This document shows positions 39,701-52,279 of a DNA stretch of 64,000 bases, one piece after another (position 1 is the stretch's first letter; each line of letters opens with the position of its first letter). The DNA is from Loxodes magnus (Eukaryota > Ciliophora > Karyorelictea > Loxodida > Loxodidae). The stretch covers positions 558,001 through 622,000 of the forward strand of contig CAMPDV010000093.1 of assembly GCA_946699065.1 (NCBI GenBank). The letters are read 5' to 3'. The translations under genes were made by a program, and so were the position numbers. The notes under the pieces are model-generated. The model did not search any database. It saw nothing but the letters and a program-made list of their open reading frames with translations, and was not told the origin of the DNA.

Positions 39701-42700
39701 TCACTATGCCTCTTCTGAAAATTAGAATCTTCTATTTTCTTCTTTCTTCGTATTTTACTCACTTTATATATTAAATTCATTTTAACTTCCAGATACTTAG
39801 ACTGCTTTTGTTTATGAACTATCTCTTCGAGATCTACTCTCGAAAATGTTGCTGTTATCTAATTATTTTAGATAATCACCTTTTAGATTACTTTATTGCT
39901 TATCCATAAAAGCCTATAAATCTAAATTTTCTTAAACAATTACATCTTTAGTTTCATCAAAGGTAGAATGGTTAACTAGATTATCCTACTTATAATATAA
40001 TTATTTTTCTAGTTCTTTAAGATTATTTAATTAAGCAGTCGCTACTAGATGCGACTCTTTCTAGATTAAATTTCCAATACGAGCTTTATGCTTTTATTAT
40101 TTGCTATGTTGAGGCTTTATTTTTAATGGAGATATTGTCTATAAGTTTTGTAGAGCTTCTTTAAATTTCTTCTCATTGGTAGTTTGTGGGTTAGTAACAT
40201 TTAAAATCAAATCAGCTCTTTGTAAAGTGACTCTTCTTTTCTAAATCTAAATATGGCCTGTTAGTATGTTAGCGCTTTATCAAGGCTTGAAAGCAAATCT
40301 AAAAAGCTTTTCTAGGTCAGGTTTAAGTAACTATAAGTAATTAGGAAATCGAGCTTAGTATATGTAGCCTACAATAGCTATAAGCATAACTCCCAGTAGA
40401 AAAGTAGAAAGCAAAACTAGCTAATTATCATAATACATTCTTAAAGTAGCTATCAAAGAGATATACGAAACTACTATAAATAAGGTTCCTTGTATTATAT
40501 TCATCTTTTTGAAGCTAAAAGGTTTCATTCCAACTATAAGAACTGCGAATGAGAAAGTCAGAGCAGTATAGCAAAAGCCTTGTAATCTATAATATTTTTG
40601 CTTAGTTAGTCTGTTTAGTACGTTAACTGCAATTTAGAAGTAAACTCTTATTAGGATAAATCTAGATTTTTGTTTAATATGCAAGTGTTCATGAAGATCT
40701 TATCAGTGAGGCTACACAAGCATTATTAATGGTAAGTAAATTGTTAAAATTATACTTGATAAAATGACTGATGCTAGGTGAAATTGAGAGAAGCATGTAG
40801 TGGAGCAGTCTAATTTTAAAAAGCTTTCATTTCAAGTTAAGACAGAATCCAAATTACTATCTCTTCCATAAGTACACTAGAAAGGCTCGTTTACTGTATA
40901 AAGAATAGGAAGAAATGTTCATTCTATCAAGGACTGAGAAAGATAGTATGAAAGACTTCCAATTAATCTTAGAAAGCAAAATCTTTATTCAAATACAACT
41001 TCAAATCTAAATAAAAAGGCTATTATAAAAACCACTGTTATAATTGCAATTGACAGGATAACAAAGTAAACAATTCATCCAACAACCGAAGGAAAGTTAA
41101 AATTTATTAAGTTAAGTGTAAAAGTTTATATAATAGCTTATACCCTTAGCGGTAATAAGGGCTTTAGATCAGGACCTATTGCTAAATACTAAATGAACTA
41201 TATTATAATAGTTATTATAAAAAGCTAATCATCATTTGACATTCAAACCTTTTTATCAAGTACTTCGTATTTTCTTTAGTTCCAAATTTTAAATCCTACA
41301 AGTAGGACAATAAAGGTATAAACTAAAATAGTGATCATTACAATCTTATTAAGTTATTATCCTCTATCAAATTCAAATACTCTTCTGTCAGTAAACTCAC
41401 AATTGATATTATATTTAGTAAATGTATCAGAAGGCTAGGTTGTTGTATTGTCATTTCATATAGTTTTTTGCTATAAATTATTTCAAACAATAGCACAAGT
41501 AGGACAGTATATAAGAAATGGAACTTATTGTAAGCTTAGATCAGAGTCATATATATTACTAATAAAATTTAAGTTAAGATTGTCTCTAAAATTTTATGTT
41601 GCTTAAAATTTTACTGTTCCACTACATCCTGTGAATTTAGTTTTTCTCATATTCTAGGATAAAATCTCTGCATTAGAATAGTCCTATCCTTAGTCTATGC
41701 AACTTTGGATTCCATGGGCTATTATTAAAGGCTATTCTATATAATAGCAGGAAGATACACTTATATTTAAGCACTCTTATTAAGCTTACTTCATTTGTTA
41801 ACCCTTTTCCCCTACATATTCAGATGATGTAATAGTTACTGATCCATGTAATAGCTTTCTCATATTACTCTTTTATTCAGCATTTTAAGCTCCATCTTCT
41901 ATAATATTGGCGGCATACAAAGTTATTAATTGAGTATCTCCAGGTTTCCATCCCAGTTCCATTATTTTATTAGCTATAAGTCTAAGCATATTAATTGCAG
42001 GACAAGAAAGAATAATTTTGATTTCTTTGCTCATAACTTAGTAAGCAAGTTGATCATAGTAAGTTTAGTTAAAAAAATTAATCATGGTAGTTAAGGTAGT
42101 TTCATTAGAGTTCAATATATCCTTGTTATTTCCTATAGCTCACTATTTAACTTTATTATGAATCTTTTCGTTTGCAGGTTCTACTTTCTCAAATAGCAAG
42201 CCAAATTTGTATCAATTATTTTTATCTAAGTATTTAATGTAAGCATCACTAAAGAGTTATCAACTTATGTAGTTTAAAAAAACGTTTGGGTATATTGTGT
42301 TGCTCTACAAGATATCTTCTCTAGTTGTAAGAATATAAGGAATCCTAGCATTTATTGCTTGAAGTATGTAGTAACTTGGTAATCAATTTACTATAATTAT
42401 ACTTGCTTAATGAGCTACTCCTAGTTCAAAGTATCTTTCCAAAAAGACTTCTATGGTATGGTTCATATTTGGAAATATTCCTCCATAAGATATCGGATTT
42501 GCTTATAAAACGTAGTTGCCTAGAAGAGAATCATCTTTGTTGATTCAATCTATTATGCAAGGAATTTGCAAAGGGGGTGTTGTTACTGACGAAAGACTTG
42601 GTTAACCTCCTGGCTCATGATCATTAGTAGAATAAGAAAATTCAATAGTATGAACTTCTGGAGGTGGAGTTAAGGTAAGTCCAGGATAAATAATATGAGC

Positions 42701-43771
42701 CTTTTATATAACTTAAGTGATTATGATTTAGTAAATTTCTTCTAGTTATTAGTTTTAAGCATTATAAACAGAAAATTCTTAAATTGTTTACCCTTTATTG
42801 TCAAATACCAGTTTTCTTTACTTTGCAAATAACTCTTAGAAGCTTTAATCGTGTCTAGTGTTGTAAAGGTTTAATTAGTCTATGAAAATTAAGAGGTTTC
42901 TAATATAATAAGCAGTTAAGTCAAAGTAGTTTTTAGGAATGAATCCTTTTGGAGTTAGAGCGATTATTCCATTATCTAATATATCTAAGTTAATTTTTGA
43001 TTAGTTTTGAACTATTTTAGTAATTTCTGGCTGTATCAAATTAGAAGATTCTAGTCCTAAAACTCAGGCATATTAAGCTCCTGCCATTTTGTATAAAGTA
43101 GCGAAACTAAGTATATATGCTTATCAGCAAACATCAGCTTGCATTAGAATAGCAGAAGAACCAAAGATCCTTATAGTTTTAGAAACTTCTATCATAAGTC
43201 TGTTTTTAATGTAGCTGTTATTGCACTAAGTCTAGTTCAAGCCATAATAGGAGTCTAAGGGAATATTTACAGACGAAGTTATTTTAATTTTCTATTGATC
43301 AAAACATAAAGGAGGCTTATAAAATCTAGGCTCTTATTAGTTGATGTAAGTAAGTTTTCTAAAGTTAAGTTCTTAAAATAGAGATTATAAAGCTTCTCCT
43401 TCTTATTGGTAACTTGGCATAATTCAGTAAATATTATCCTAGTTAAAATATTAGCTAACTCTGTAAGCCACAAAAACCAAGTACTTTTTAATCTGCTGTA
43501 GTTTGAAAGTATATTAAGAGTTAAGTGTGATATCAATAATAGCTTCAGCTTAGTAAATCTACATTTTTCTCTCAAGCTCTTACATAGAAAAGTTTGGATT
43601 ATCAAATTAGAGCTGAACAGGCAAAAAAATAGTATTATTAAATTTGCTTTAAAAGATAAAATCATAAAGATAGTTGGATAATTCGGGTATAGAATGAGGC
43701 GAACTCACAATGACAATGCTAAATGAATTTGAGCTTCTTAACACCAAAAATAAAATGTTTAGCAAGAACAT
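39701..43771 (-). CDS. receptor with PBP1/ANF-like ectodomain and 8-9 membrane spans (copy B)
   Basis: ATG at 43771 gives MFLLNILFLVLRSSNSF, a signal peptide that differs from copy A only before RSSNSF. From ATG to TGA at 39701-39703 is 4071 nt, exactly 1356 residues, with no break in the parts I read and no intron needed. Domain order as in copy A: extracellular ligand-binding-like region, a block of hydrophobic helices, and a Q/K/E-rich cytoplasmic tail ending RRFQFSEEAQ. The first kilobase (43743 down to about 42765) is nearly identical to 29033-30015, a shorter block matches near 42538-42625, and the rest is clearly diverged. A role in sensing external ligands is inferred from architecture only. 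Confidence 0.7.
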
Positions 43772-44105
43772 TTTAATTTTTTAATTTATAAGATTCATTA
43801 TCTAAACCTATTTTTATTTATGTAAAGGTAAGTCTAATAAAAACACAAAAAATAAATTCTAATTTGCAATTATTTAAAATTAGCTTAACATAACTATTTC
43901 AAGAGAGGTATTAGATTTACTAAATTGTATGAAAATAAATCAAAAAAGTTCTAATTTCCTTTATGATTAATTTCATGAATGTTATACACAAAAAATACTC
44001 ATAAAATTTAATAATCAATAATGATTCGTTGAGCTAATTAAAGTTATCAATCATATTATCATAACATCAATTAAGATTAGATATGATAATTAAATTTTTA
44101 ATTCT

Positions 44106-44616
44106 TCATTATAAAAGTTATAAATAAAGCTTAATGATTAAAAGAGTTACTAGCTATTGTAAATAATTATGCAGCATTGAAGCTAAATATTTTAATTGTT
44201 TATTTTTTATTTCGAAATGTGATTCTCATTGTTTACAATTATTCAATATCTTCATTATTTTATCATATTCTTGTATTCCTGTTTATAAAGAGTAATATAG
44301 CTTTGGGAATATATTCAAAAAAGCTTGAATTTCTCTCATAAATTATAAAGGAAATATATATTGTTTAATTTTTGGCTTAAAGTTAAAATCATTTAGACCT
44401 TGCAACAATATTCTGATTTATTTAAATATAGATAATAACCTTATTAAGCTGCTTAATTTTATCTTCACTTCAATCTTAAGATTACAAATATTTAAGTTCA
44501 TTTTAGGTTTTAAAAGAACTAATTTCAATCTAATGTAAGTTTCCTTTTATATTTTAGAAGGTGAATATAATCTTCTTTAAACTCATTTCATCATCCACTT
44601 AAAGAGCAACACTCAT
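44106..44616 (-). CDS. hypothetical protein, about 170 residues, one frame break
   Basis: Starts MSVALQVDDEMSLKKIIFTF and ends in helical sequence (EYDKIMKILNNCKQWESHFE; LKYLASMLHNYLQQ) before TGA at 44106-44108. The length is a multiple of three plus one, and the frame changes near 44440, by an indel or a short intron. Not recognised. It lies between receptor copy B and the gene at 44931-46058, all on the minus strand. Confidence 0.45.
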
Positions 44617-44930
44617 GCTTAAGATAATTTAAGTTTGCTTAAAAAAATATCCAAAATGCCTTGTATAATTTTCAAATATTTAAGTAGAGAGTATTAGTTA
44701 TACTCCTATTAATTTTTAAGGAAACAATAATATTTAAATAGGAGTTGCTTAGCTTTTCGTATGAAAAAGGAAATAAAAAAGAAATTTTATAAATAGACAT
44801 TTTTAATTTATTTGACTCTTATTACTCTATCTATTACTTTTATTTAATTATTCTTAAATCATTTAATTTCATTATATTTTCTACATTCAAATTCTAGTTA
44901 TAATAAATTAGTTAAAATATCTTTCTTCTA

Positions 44931-46058
44931 TCATTTTACTAAAATCTAGGGAAGATTGATATAGCGATAATTATAAAAAATAGATTAAATTAACTAAAAT
45001 TTAATTGTGGTTAATAGCTATATTTATATATATAATTATTGTACTTAAAAAATATTAATTTAGAAGTCTTATTTAAACAAGTTTAAGCTTTTATCCTTAT
45101 CTAATTTTAAATAGTGAAAAGAGATTAAGCCTATTTGACTAATAATGATACTATTGTTAATTTAAGCTTTAATGGTAAATTAATTAAATTCTCTTTAATT
45201 TTCTTGCTTTGTATTAACACTTGCAATGAAAACACTTATTAAAGTGATTGCTAATTAAAATTTAACTTACAAGGTAAGAAATAATTAAAAGTACTTTACC
45301 TTTTAAAGAAAATAATCCCTAAAAGATTTAAATTGATAATAAAAGTTAATTTAGCAGGGGATGAAGTATTTTAAGGAAATAGCTTTTTCTATTCTTCTAT
45401 AATAATAGCTTTATTTAACTAAATCTTATTTCATTAGCTTTAATAAGCTTTTAATTAGAATAAAGTATTATTTTCTTAATATTTTAGAACTTATCAATTA
45501 ATATAGCTCTGATCATTGTTGCTATTTAATAATTGTTATACCTGATTTATGAGCTGCTAAGTGTTTTTATCCTTTTTTATTATTTTTATAGTTAAACTAA
45601 GAAGTTTCGAAGAAATAGCTTGTTAGTTAATTAGTATAAATATTAATTATTAAAGTCATATTCAGTTGATAATTGTAAGTACTATTACTTATAAATTTAG
45701 CCAATTCTCACTAGTTAGAAAATTAAATAACTCCAATCAAATAAAGCTTTATTTATTTTACAAGAGGATAGATAGAGACTATTAAATCTAAGTAAGATAA
45801 TAGATGTAAACTAATGGTAAAATAAGAGGTAGCTTTATATATCTAAAATTAAATATATAACTAGTAATTTAATATCCTACAACTTTAGAATAATAATATA
45901 TTCAAGTAATTTAAATTAAAGCATTTAAACTTTGACTGGGTTTTCCTTTATATCATTTTCTAGAATAAGCATTTTTAAAAAAATTGATATTAATAGAAAA
46001 AGTAATAAAGGAGTTCTTAATTTATCAACCTCTATTTTTTCTATTTATGTGTTTACAT
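44931..46058 (-). CDS. hypothetical protein, 375 residues
   Basis: Open from MQTHKQKKQRLINQELLYYF to TGA at 44931-44933 with only two internal TGA, and 1128 nt is a multiple of three. One segment, KKGQKHLAAHKSG, has a loose likeness to an ankyrin helix pair, but other repeats are not clear. Rich in Ile, Tyr, Leu and Gln. The opposite strand is also partly open, so this is a tentative call. It begins about 95 bases from tRNA-Cys. Confidence 0.38.
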
Positions 46059-46153
46059 AAGTAAATTAAGTTTATAAGATGCTTTAAAATATAGGGAAAT
46101 GCTACATTTTAGAATGTTTAGTTATAATTAAATTTATATAAACATCTTAAAAA

Positions 46154-46224
46154 GGACAAGGTGGGAGTCGAACCCGCGACCTCTGGATCTGCAGTCCAAT
46201 GCTCTACTACTGAGCTACTTGTCC
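46154..46224 (-). tRNA. tRNA-Cys (GCA)
   Basis: The complement folds as a 71-nt tRNA: acceptor GGACAAG/CTTGTCC, D arm GCTC...GAGC, anticodon stem TTGGA/TCCAG around loop CTGCAGA (anticodon GCA), variable loop AGGTC and T arm GCGGG-TTCGACT-CCCAC with one mismatch. It reads Cys codons UGC and UGU. UGA, the remaining near-cognate, is used as Trp or stop in this genome. Confidence 0.94.
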
Positions 46225-47385
46225 CTTACTTTATTCTTATTTAGCTTGCTTAAATACAATAATTGCTAAATAGAGTAGCACACTTCTATTATATACTTAA
46301 TCTAAATAACTTTATAATCTAATTATTTCTATAAGTAAAAATAGAAATAATTGCAGTGCTTTTATTCTTGTAATTTATAAGCATTGCAACAAATTTTAAG
46401 TTCATATAAGCTTATAATGCCAAATGAAATAAAACCTAACTTCAATAAAGAAGCAAAATAGCCAATAAGTAAATAAATAAATGTATAAATAAGAAATTTA
46501 TAGTAAAACCAATTTGCTAATATGATGCAATAAGAAGTATTATAAAGGTGAATCTCTAGAGGTTATTAGTTATTTGAATATAACTAGTTTGTAAAAGTTT
46601 TAGAAAATCATGAAATTGGAATAAAAAGCTAAACAGTAGATTTAATAACGAATATTAAATAAGCAAAAATAAATAATTCTTTAGATTATTTATGAAATTT
46701 AAAATAGCAAACTGTTGATGGTTGTTGTCAAGTTAGTCCTAGCAACATGTATTAGAGTGCATATATAAAATATAAAAAATTGGGGTTTTATAAAATGCAT
46801 TTTTGATTATTATTAAAGTATTTATGACTCTAGTTTCTTAATCCATCAGGATCTTATTTAATATTATTTGTAAATTTATTCATTGAAATTAATTAAATAG
46901 CACTATGCACTTTCGACTTTATAATATATTGAAAGTTCTTCTAATTTAAAGATAAAAAGCCTAAATCTAAAATTGATAAAATCGTCAGTACTATGAACTA
47001 CTTTCAAATAGCTGTGTATTCTATTTAATTATTCCTTTTTATCTTTTTATTTAGTTCTTTCCATTAAAAGATATAACCTTATTGTTTTATATAAGATCAA
47101 TTATTTTAAATAAATTTCATCTTAATTTTTCAACTAAATTAACTTCCCAAAAATAATGAAAATAATTAATTTACCTATAAACAAAATAGCTTAAATATAA
47201 TAAAAAAGGACTGCTAAAAAAATTGATATTACATTAGATAGTGATTTGCCTTTAGAAATATAATAACAATTAGCTTGCTTAAAGAAGCAAATTAATAATT
47301 AGTGTATTATTTCCTTTTTCTTTTTAATATTTTATTTTAATATGCTTTGATTATATGATTATAAGTGTGAATTTTTAAAGAGTTT
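46225..47385. other. AT-rich spacer
   Basis: No feature recognised; downstream region of the first kelch-like gene. Confidence 0.4.
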
Positions 47386-48693
47386 TCAGATTAACTAAGT
47401 CATTCTTGTGTTTTTAGTATTATATTCCCATACATTTGAATTTTCGTTATAGAAATAGATTGAGTCTCTAAAAGTTTGAGGTATATTGTAGCAAAATCCT
47501 TTGTTCTTATCTTCACAAACTTGAACAATTTGCTTACCGTCAAATGACTGTATTTTGTTTTATGGCTTTCCGTTGTTAAAAATTCAAATTGAATTTTTTT
47601 GAGGAAGGTAAACTGATAGTGTCTTGTACCCATTAGGAAGATCACTTTAGTGTCTACACCATTTATTAGTTATAGTGTCATATAAATAAACTGCATTTGT
47701 GAAAAGATTTATATCTCTGTTTTTTCCTCCAAATCCAAAGAGAAAATCGTACATCATAGCACAACTAAGACTAAATGCATAAATAGGATAATTTGCGATT
47801 GAATCTTGTTTATTAGTCTTAAAATTAAATACTTCACAAGCTCCCTATGACTGAGTTCCAGCAACGAAAAATACCCTCTAACTCAAATCGCTAGCGACTC
47901 CATGTGAATAGTGACTACTTAGCATATTATAGTCACTTACTTAGTTTCTATAGATTACTGTTAACCTATCCTATTTTGCTAAACCACCTGAAATTAGCAA
48001 AGAGTTGTCTGTTATTTGAATAGCTCTATGATGCTAATCAAAGATCGAACTATTTGGAATTTCCTCAGTTTTAAGTTTAACGCTTTAGATAACATCAAAA
48101 TAGTAAACTTATGAAGATTCTTTAACACTAAACAGTTTTTACGTAAAACCAAATGAAGCAAAAGTTTAGCCTAAAAGAGCCTATTTAACTTAATCTAATT
48201 CTTGCAGTATCATTTTTAAATTATTTTCTATAGGCTTATTCTATAGAAATCTCATTCTTTAAATTTTATCCTTTGCCTCTAACTTTTATTAATCTAATGT
48301 GGATCACTGCTTGATTAAACTTTGGGCTTTCATAGCATAGCACAAATCTTTAGGAAAGCCTTAGTTTTTAATACTTTGTAACTAAGTGGCATTTAATTCC
48401 AATTCATCAGAAAGGAAATCTAAGTCTCTGTAAATAGATTGTTATAGAACTTGTTCTTATTAAGAAAGCTATCCATTAGCTTTAGTATATTTAGAGAAAG
48501 CTTCTTAAAATTTTTACTTTTGAAGAAAAGCTTCTTTTTTAGTTTGCTAAAGTAAATCTAGTGCACCTGATTTAAATCAGTCAGTAAAATTAAAATCTTA
48601 TAAGTTACTTTAAATCTACAAAGCTACTTAGTTATTAGTTTTTCTTAGGGGATCCTCCTCAACTTATTGCTATTTGTTTGTCTCATTACCCAT
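47386..48693 (-). CDS. kelch-like protein 1, N-myristoylation motif
   Basis: 435 residues, no break, no intron. MGNETNKQQQ begins the protein; Gly2 with a small polar context fits N-myristoylation and membrane anchoring. Residues 40-200 are Q-rich coiled coil. The carboxyl half has kelch-type blades: LLISGG, GVASDLSQRVFFVAGTQ, AMMYDFLFGFGGKN, VYLYDTITNKW, ending VWEYNTKNTRMTQLI. Kelch blades form a propeller used for protein binding; the full number of blades is not clear. In-frame TGA is Trp (NFTDW, LIKQW) and TGA is also the stop at 47386-47388, so both uses occur in one gene. First of four related genes on the same strand. Confidence 0.75.
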
Positions 48694-49718
48694 TATATAC
48701 TTATATAAATTTATATATGTCTAATTAATTAAATAAGCAACTATGCTTTAATAGCTTCTAAATACTAAATAATAAACATCTAAGATATTTTATTGCTTTA
48801 ACGCTCTAAACTCCTTAATTCTATTATAAAGAGTTAACAAGTATACTAAGTTTTCATTTTTTAATTCTAAATAAATTCTATTCTTAAATAAAAAGGACAG
48901 TCAAACATAAAAAAATCTGGAAAGTAGGAATTAAATCAAATAGTTGGGTTAAATTAAATAAACAAAGCTAAGAGTATAAATAAGCATAAGATAAAATAGA
49001 AATAGCTTATAGCCTTAAATCTTATAGCTTTTAGCTATTATAACAATTTTATATACCATTCATTAAAAAGAGACTTAATTATACTAAGATATTAAATATC
49101 TTTTAAATTTTTAGTTTTGGAGTTAAGAAATCTATCTTGCTAATTATAAAGTTTTTTATAGTTAGGACTTAATCTAAATGAGTTGATTATATTATGCTTA
49201 GTAAGAGATCTTAAATAAATTTAAATTGTTGCTAAGATTATAAAAATAATTAATGATTAGATTAAGAATTAAAAGATAAGTCCTATTTTTATGAAAATTA
49301 TCTAATGAAGGCAAGAAAATAAAGCGAAATAAATATATTTGTAAAGAAGGTAAATCAAAAGCATTCGAATAAATGCAATCAACACTTTCACTTTAATAAA
49401 TATACTTTCTCGTTACTTCAACTTCCTTAAATAACCTTTATGGTATATATAAATCTAATCAATTGCTTCATTATCTAAGTTTAATGATCATTTCCTTAAT
49501 CTATTTTTTATCAATATGTACCTACACTAAATTTAAAAGTTTTATTTAGCTTTAAAAAATTATGCTTTAGCTAGAAGAATATACTTATTAATAAATTATT
49601 AACAGGTTCTAATTAAATTTTTAAAAGTAAGATGAAAGAAAATATTGTAGTAATAGTATAAATTTAGTAATATTATTTAGATTATATTTAACTTAGGAAA
49701 ATCATTTAAAATAAATCC
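48694..49718. other. AT-rich spacer between kelch-like genes
   Basis: No feature recognised. Confidence 0.4.
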
Positions 49719-51029
49719 TCAATTTAATTTTCTAAATTTTAAGTTCCCCGTGTTATATTCCCAAAGCTTCAGGTCCTCATTGTAGAAGAAAATAGAATCT
49801 CCATAAAACTATGGGACATTGTAACAAAACCCCTTGTCTTGATCTTCACATATCTAGCTTATTTGCTCTCCGTCGAACTATTATATTTAATTCTAAGGAT
49901 TTCCGTTATTAAATATGAAAATAGAATCTTTTTGAGGTAGAAAAACAGATAGAGTTTTATATCCATTCGGTAGATTGTACTCATGTCCGAACCATTTGTT
50001 TGATATTTAATCATAAAAAAATATTTCGTTAGATAACTAGTTACTTTCTTTGTCCATTCCTCCGAATCCGAAAACAAAGTCGTAAAGCATAGCACAACTG
50101 TGACTGAAAGCGTAGAACGGGTAATTTGAAATAAATTCATGCTAGTTAGATTTATATTTAAAAATTTCGCAAGTTCGTTCTGACTTAGTTCCAGCAACGA
50201 GAAAAATATTTTCTCCGTTATCAAAAGCTACACCATGTGAGTATCTACCTTTTAATTAGGAAAATTTTTGTGATACGTTTTCGTTGACTAAAGTTAATCT
50301 TCCTATCTACTTTTAGCCTCCAGAGACTAATAAGATATTTTCAGTTAGTTAGATAGCTCTATGATGTTTATCAAAGTTTTCGGTATTTTCTAACTCTAAA
50401 ATTTAAATTTTCATGTTCTAAGATACGTCAACTTGATAGTAAAAAGGAGTAGATTTGGCACTAAATAATTTTTAAGTAAAACCAGTTGAATCAAAATTTC
50501 ATCCTTAAAATGTCTGCTATATGATTTTTAAGTCTGCAATAATTTACTCTAATTGGTTTTGGATCGGTTTAATCAAAGGAAAATCTAGAACCTGTAGTTT
50601 TTTAATAGCAAGCAGCATTTGATTATTTTTTTAGCTACTCTATTATATTAAACTTTTCAGCTTTAAAACTCTTGTCAAGTTTTAGGTTACTTCTTTATCT
50701 CCTAGTTCTTGTAAATCATAAATATTTTATTCGATTTACCCTTTAATATTGTCAATATGCTCATAAATATTTTTTTGAAGATTTTGCTCTTTTTATGTAA
50801 GCTCTTCCTAATTTTGAAAACATTCATCGAAGCTTTATTTAAGTTTCTATTATAATTTCAAAGCTTCCATCCTTGCTTAATAAAATATACCTAGAGCATC
50901 TTATAAAGGCTGTTCTGTTTAGTTAGTATTTCCTTAACTTTGTATGTATTATATAATTTTTTTATAAAGTTCCTCGTTTAATATTCTTTATGACTAGCTG
51001 CAACTTGTTCTTTGTGCTTCGTTGCCCAT
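49719..51029 (-). CDS. kelch-like protein 2, N-myristoylation motif
   Basis: 436 residues, uninterrupted, MGNEAQRTSCSQSQ to LWEYNTGNLKFRKLN and TGA at 49719-49721. Gly2 is retained. Residues 40-190 are coiled coil (LQQKLKQSFDECFQNQEELT). Kelch-type segments: LLVSGGQKQIGRL, GENIFLVAGTKSERTCEIFK, AMLYDFVFGFGGMDKE, IFFYDQISNKWFGHE. Closest to copy 3. TGA is Trp in QGWNFDS and is also the stop. Confidence 0.78.
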
Positions 51030-52279
51030 TTATTAAATGTTAATAAAAATTTAATGATTGAAATATAATTTAAACTTAAGTTTTATACTCTAAATAAATA
51101 ACTTAATTAAATATGATTAGAGGCATCTTATTTAATATATAAGTAAATTTCTATTGTAATTCTTTATTTTTTATTTCATAGCCATATTTATATATATATT
51201 GAAGGATATTCAGTCATTGTTAGATAATAATAATAAGAAGTTATTAGCGTGATGTTTGCCTTTATTTGGCTGATCAAGGTTAATTCATAATTGTTAATAA
51301 ACGTTTCCGTATTCAAGATTTCTTCTGCGAAATCATTTCTTCAATTACAAATCTATTTGTTGCGACTTAATCCTTCTTTACTATTGGAATTTCGTTACAA
51401 TCTCATTCTTTCCCAGAGATTAATCCTGTTCTCTTCTTTTAAACATTATCAATATCTTCTATAATTCAATCTCAATTGAATAATTTTCCCATAGATATTT
51501 CTCTGTTTGCAGTGCAGTATAGTTTTGTCATGTTTTTTCACATTTTCTTATTTTCGAGTTTTATTTTTCTGGACTCATTTACAGTTTCTATATATAAATC
51601 CTATTTTATAGTAGTAGAAAAATTTGTATTTGTAGATCTTCGAATCACTACCTATTTTCAACATTTTATACATTTTTTTTATTTTTCCAATTCAAAAAAG
51701 TCTTCGATTTTTTTATTCAGTTGCCATAAGATCACTCTGAAGAGAAAGAATAGAATTATTTCATCGAAAAGTGTTTATTATTTTATATTTTTACATTGTT
51801 TAAGAGAAATAAATATGAAGCTATGCATTCTATTTTGTTAGGAATTACAAGATTATTTAGTTATTGTAAAATAAAGTTGATAATGTGTTTAAATAAAAAG
51901 AAATAGTTAGATTAAGAAGTTCTGTTTAACTGTCTGATATTACTATTCATAATAAGGAGTTATTAGAGTTTAATTCTTGGATGTTTTTGATGAGGTAGAA
52001 AGAACAAAAGTCAAATCAAATAAGCTGAAGATAATATTGATGAATTATGCTTTTTTGTAGTCTTTAAAATATCTTTGGTTGAAAGAAGCAATTCTAGCAA
52101 TTAAAGAAATCAATATACTCTTAAAGTTAATATTAACTAAATAATTAATAAAGGATTAATTTTAAATAACTAGCTATTAAAAGTAGTCATTCTTAAAATG
52201 TATGTATAAACTATTAAAGTAAAATTATTAAATATTATTACTTATAAAATTAGATGCTTTACTTAGTTATTTAAAAGAA
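51030..52279. other. upstream flank of kelch-like gene 2 with an inserted segment
   Basis: Parts match the upstream flank of kelch-like gene 3 (60580-60740), but about 0.5 kb, roughly 51240-51770, is absent there. Within it the minus strand reads coherently (NREISMGKLFNWDWIIEDID; GKEWDCNEIPIVKKDQVATN). This could be a small gene or an inserted element; I cannot tell which. Confidence 0.35.

Noticed and set aside
51476-51841. 121-residue Phe-rich frame on the plus strand
   Set aside because: Composition (Phe, Ile, Ser) is typical of the complement of Lys-rich coding sequence; the minus strand reads better.
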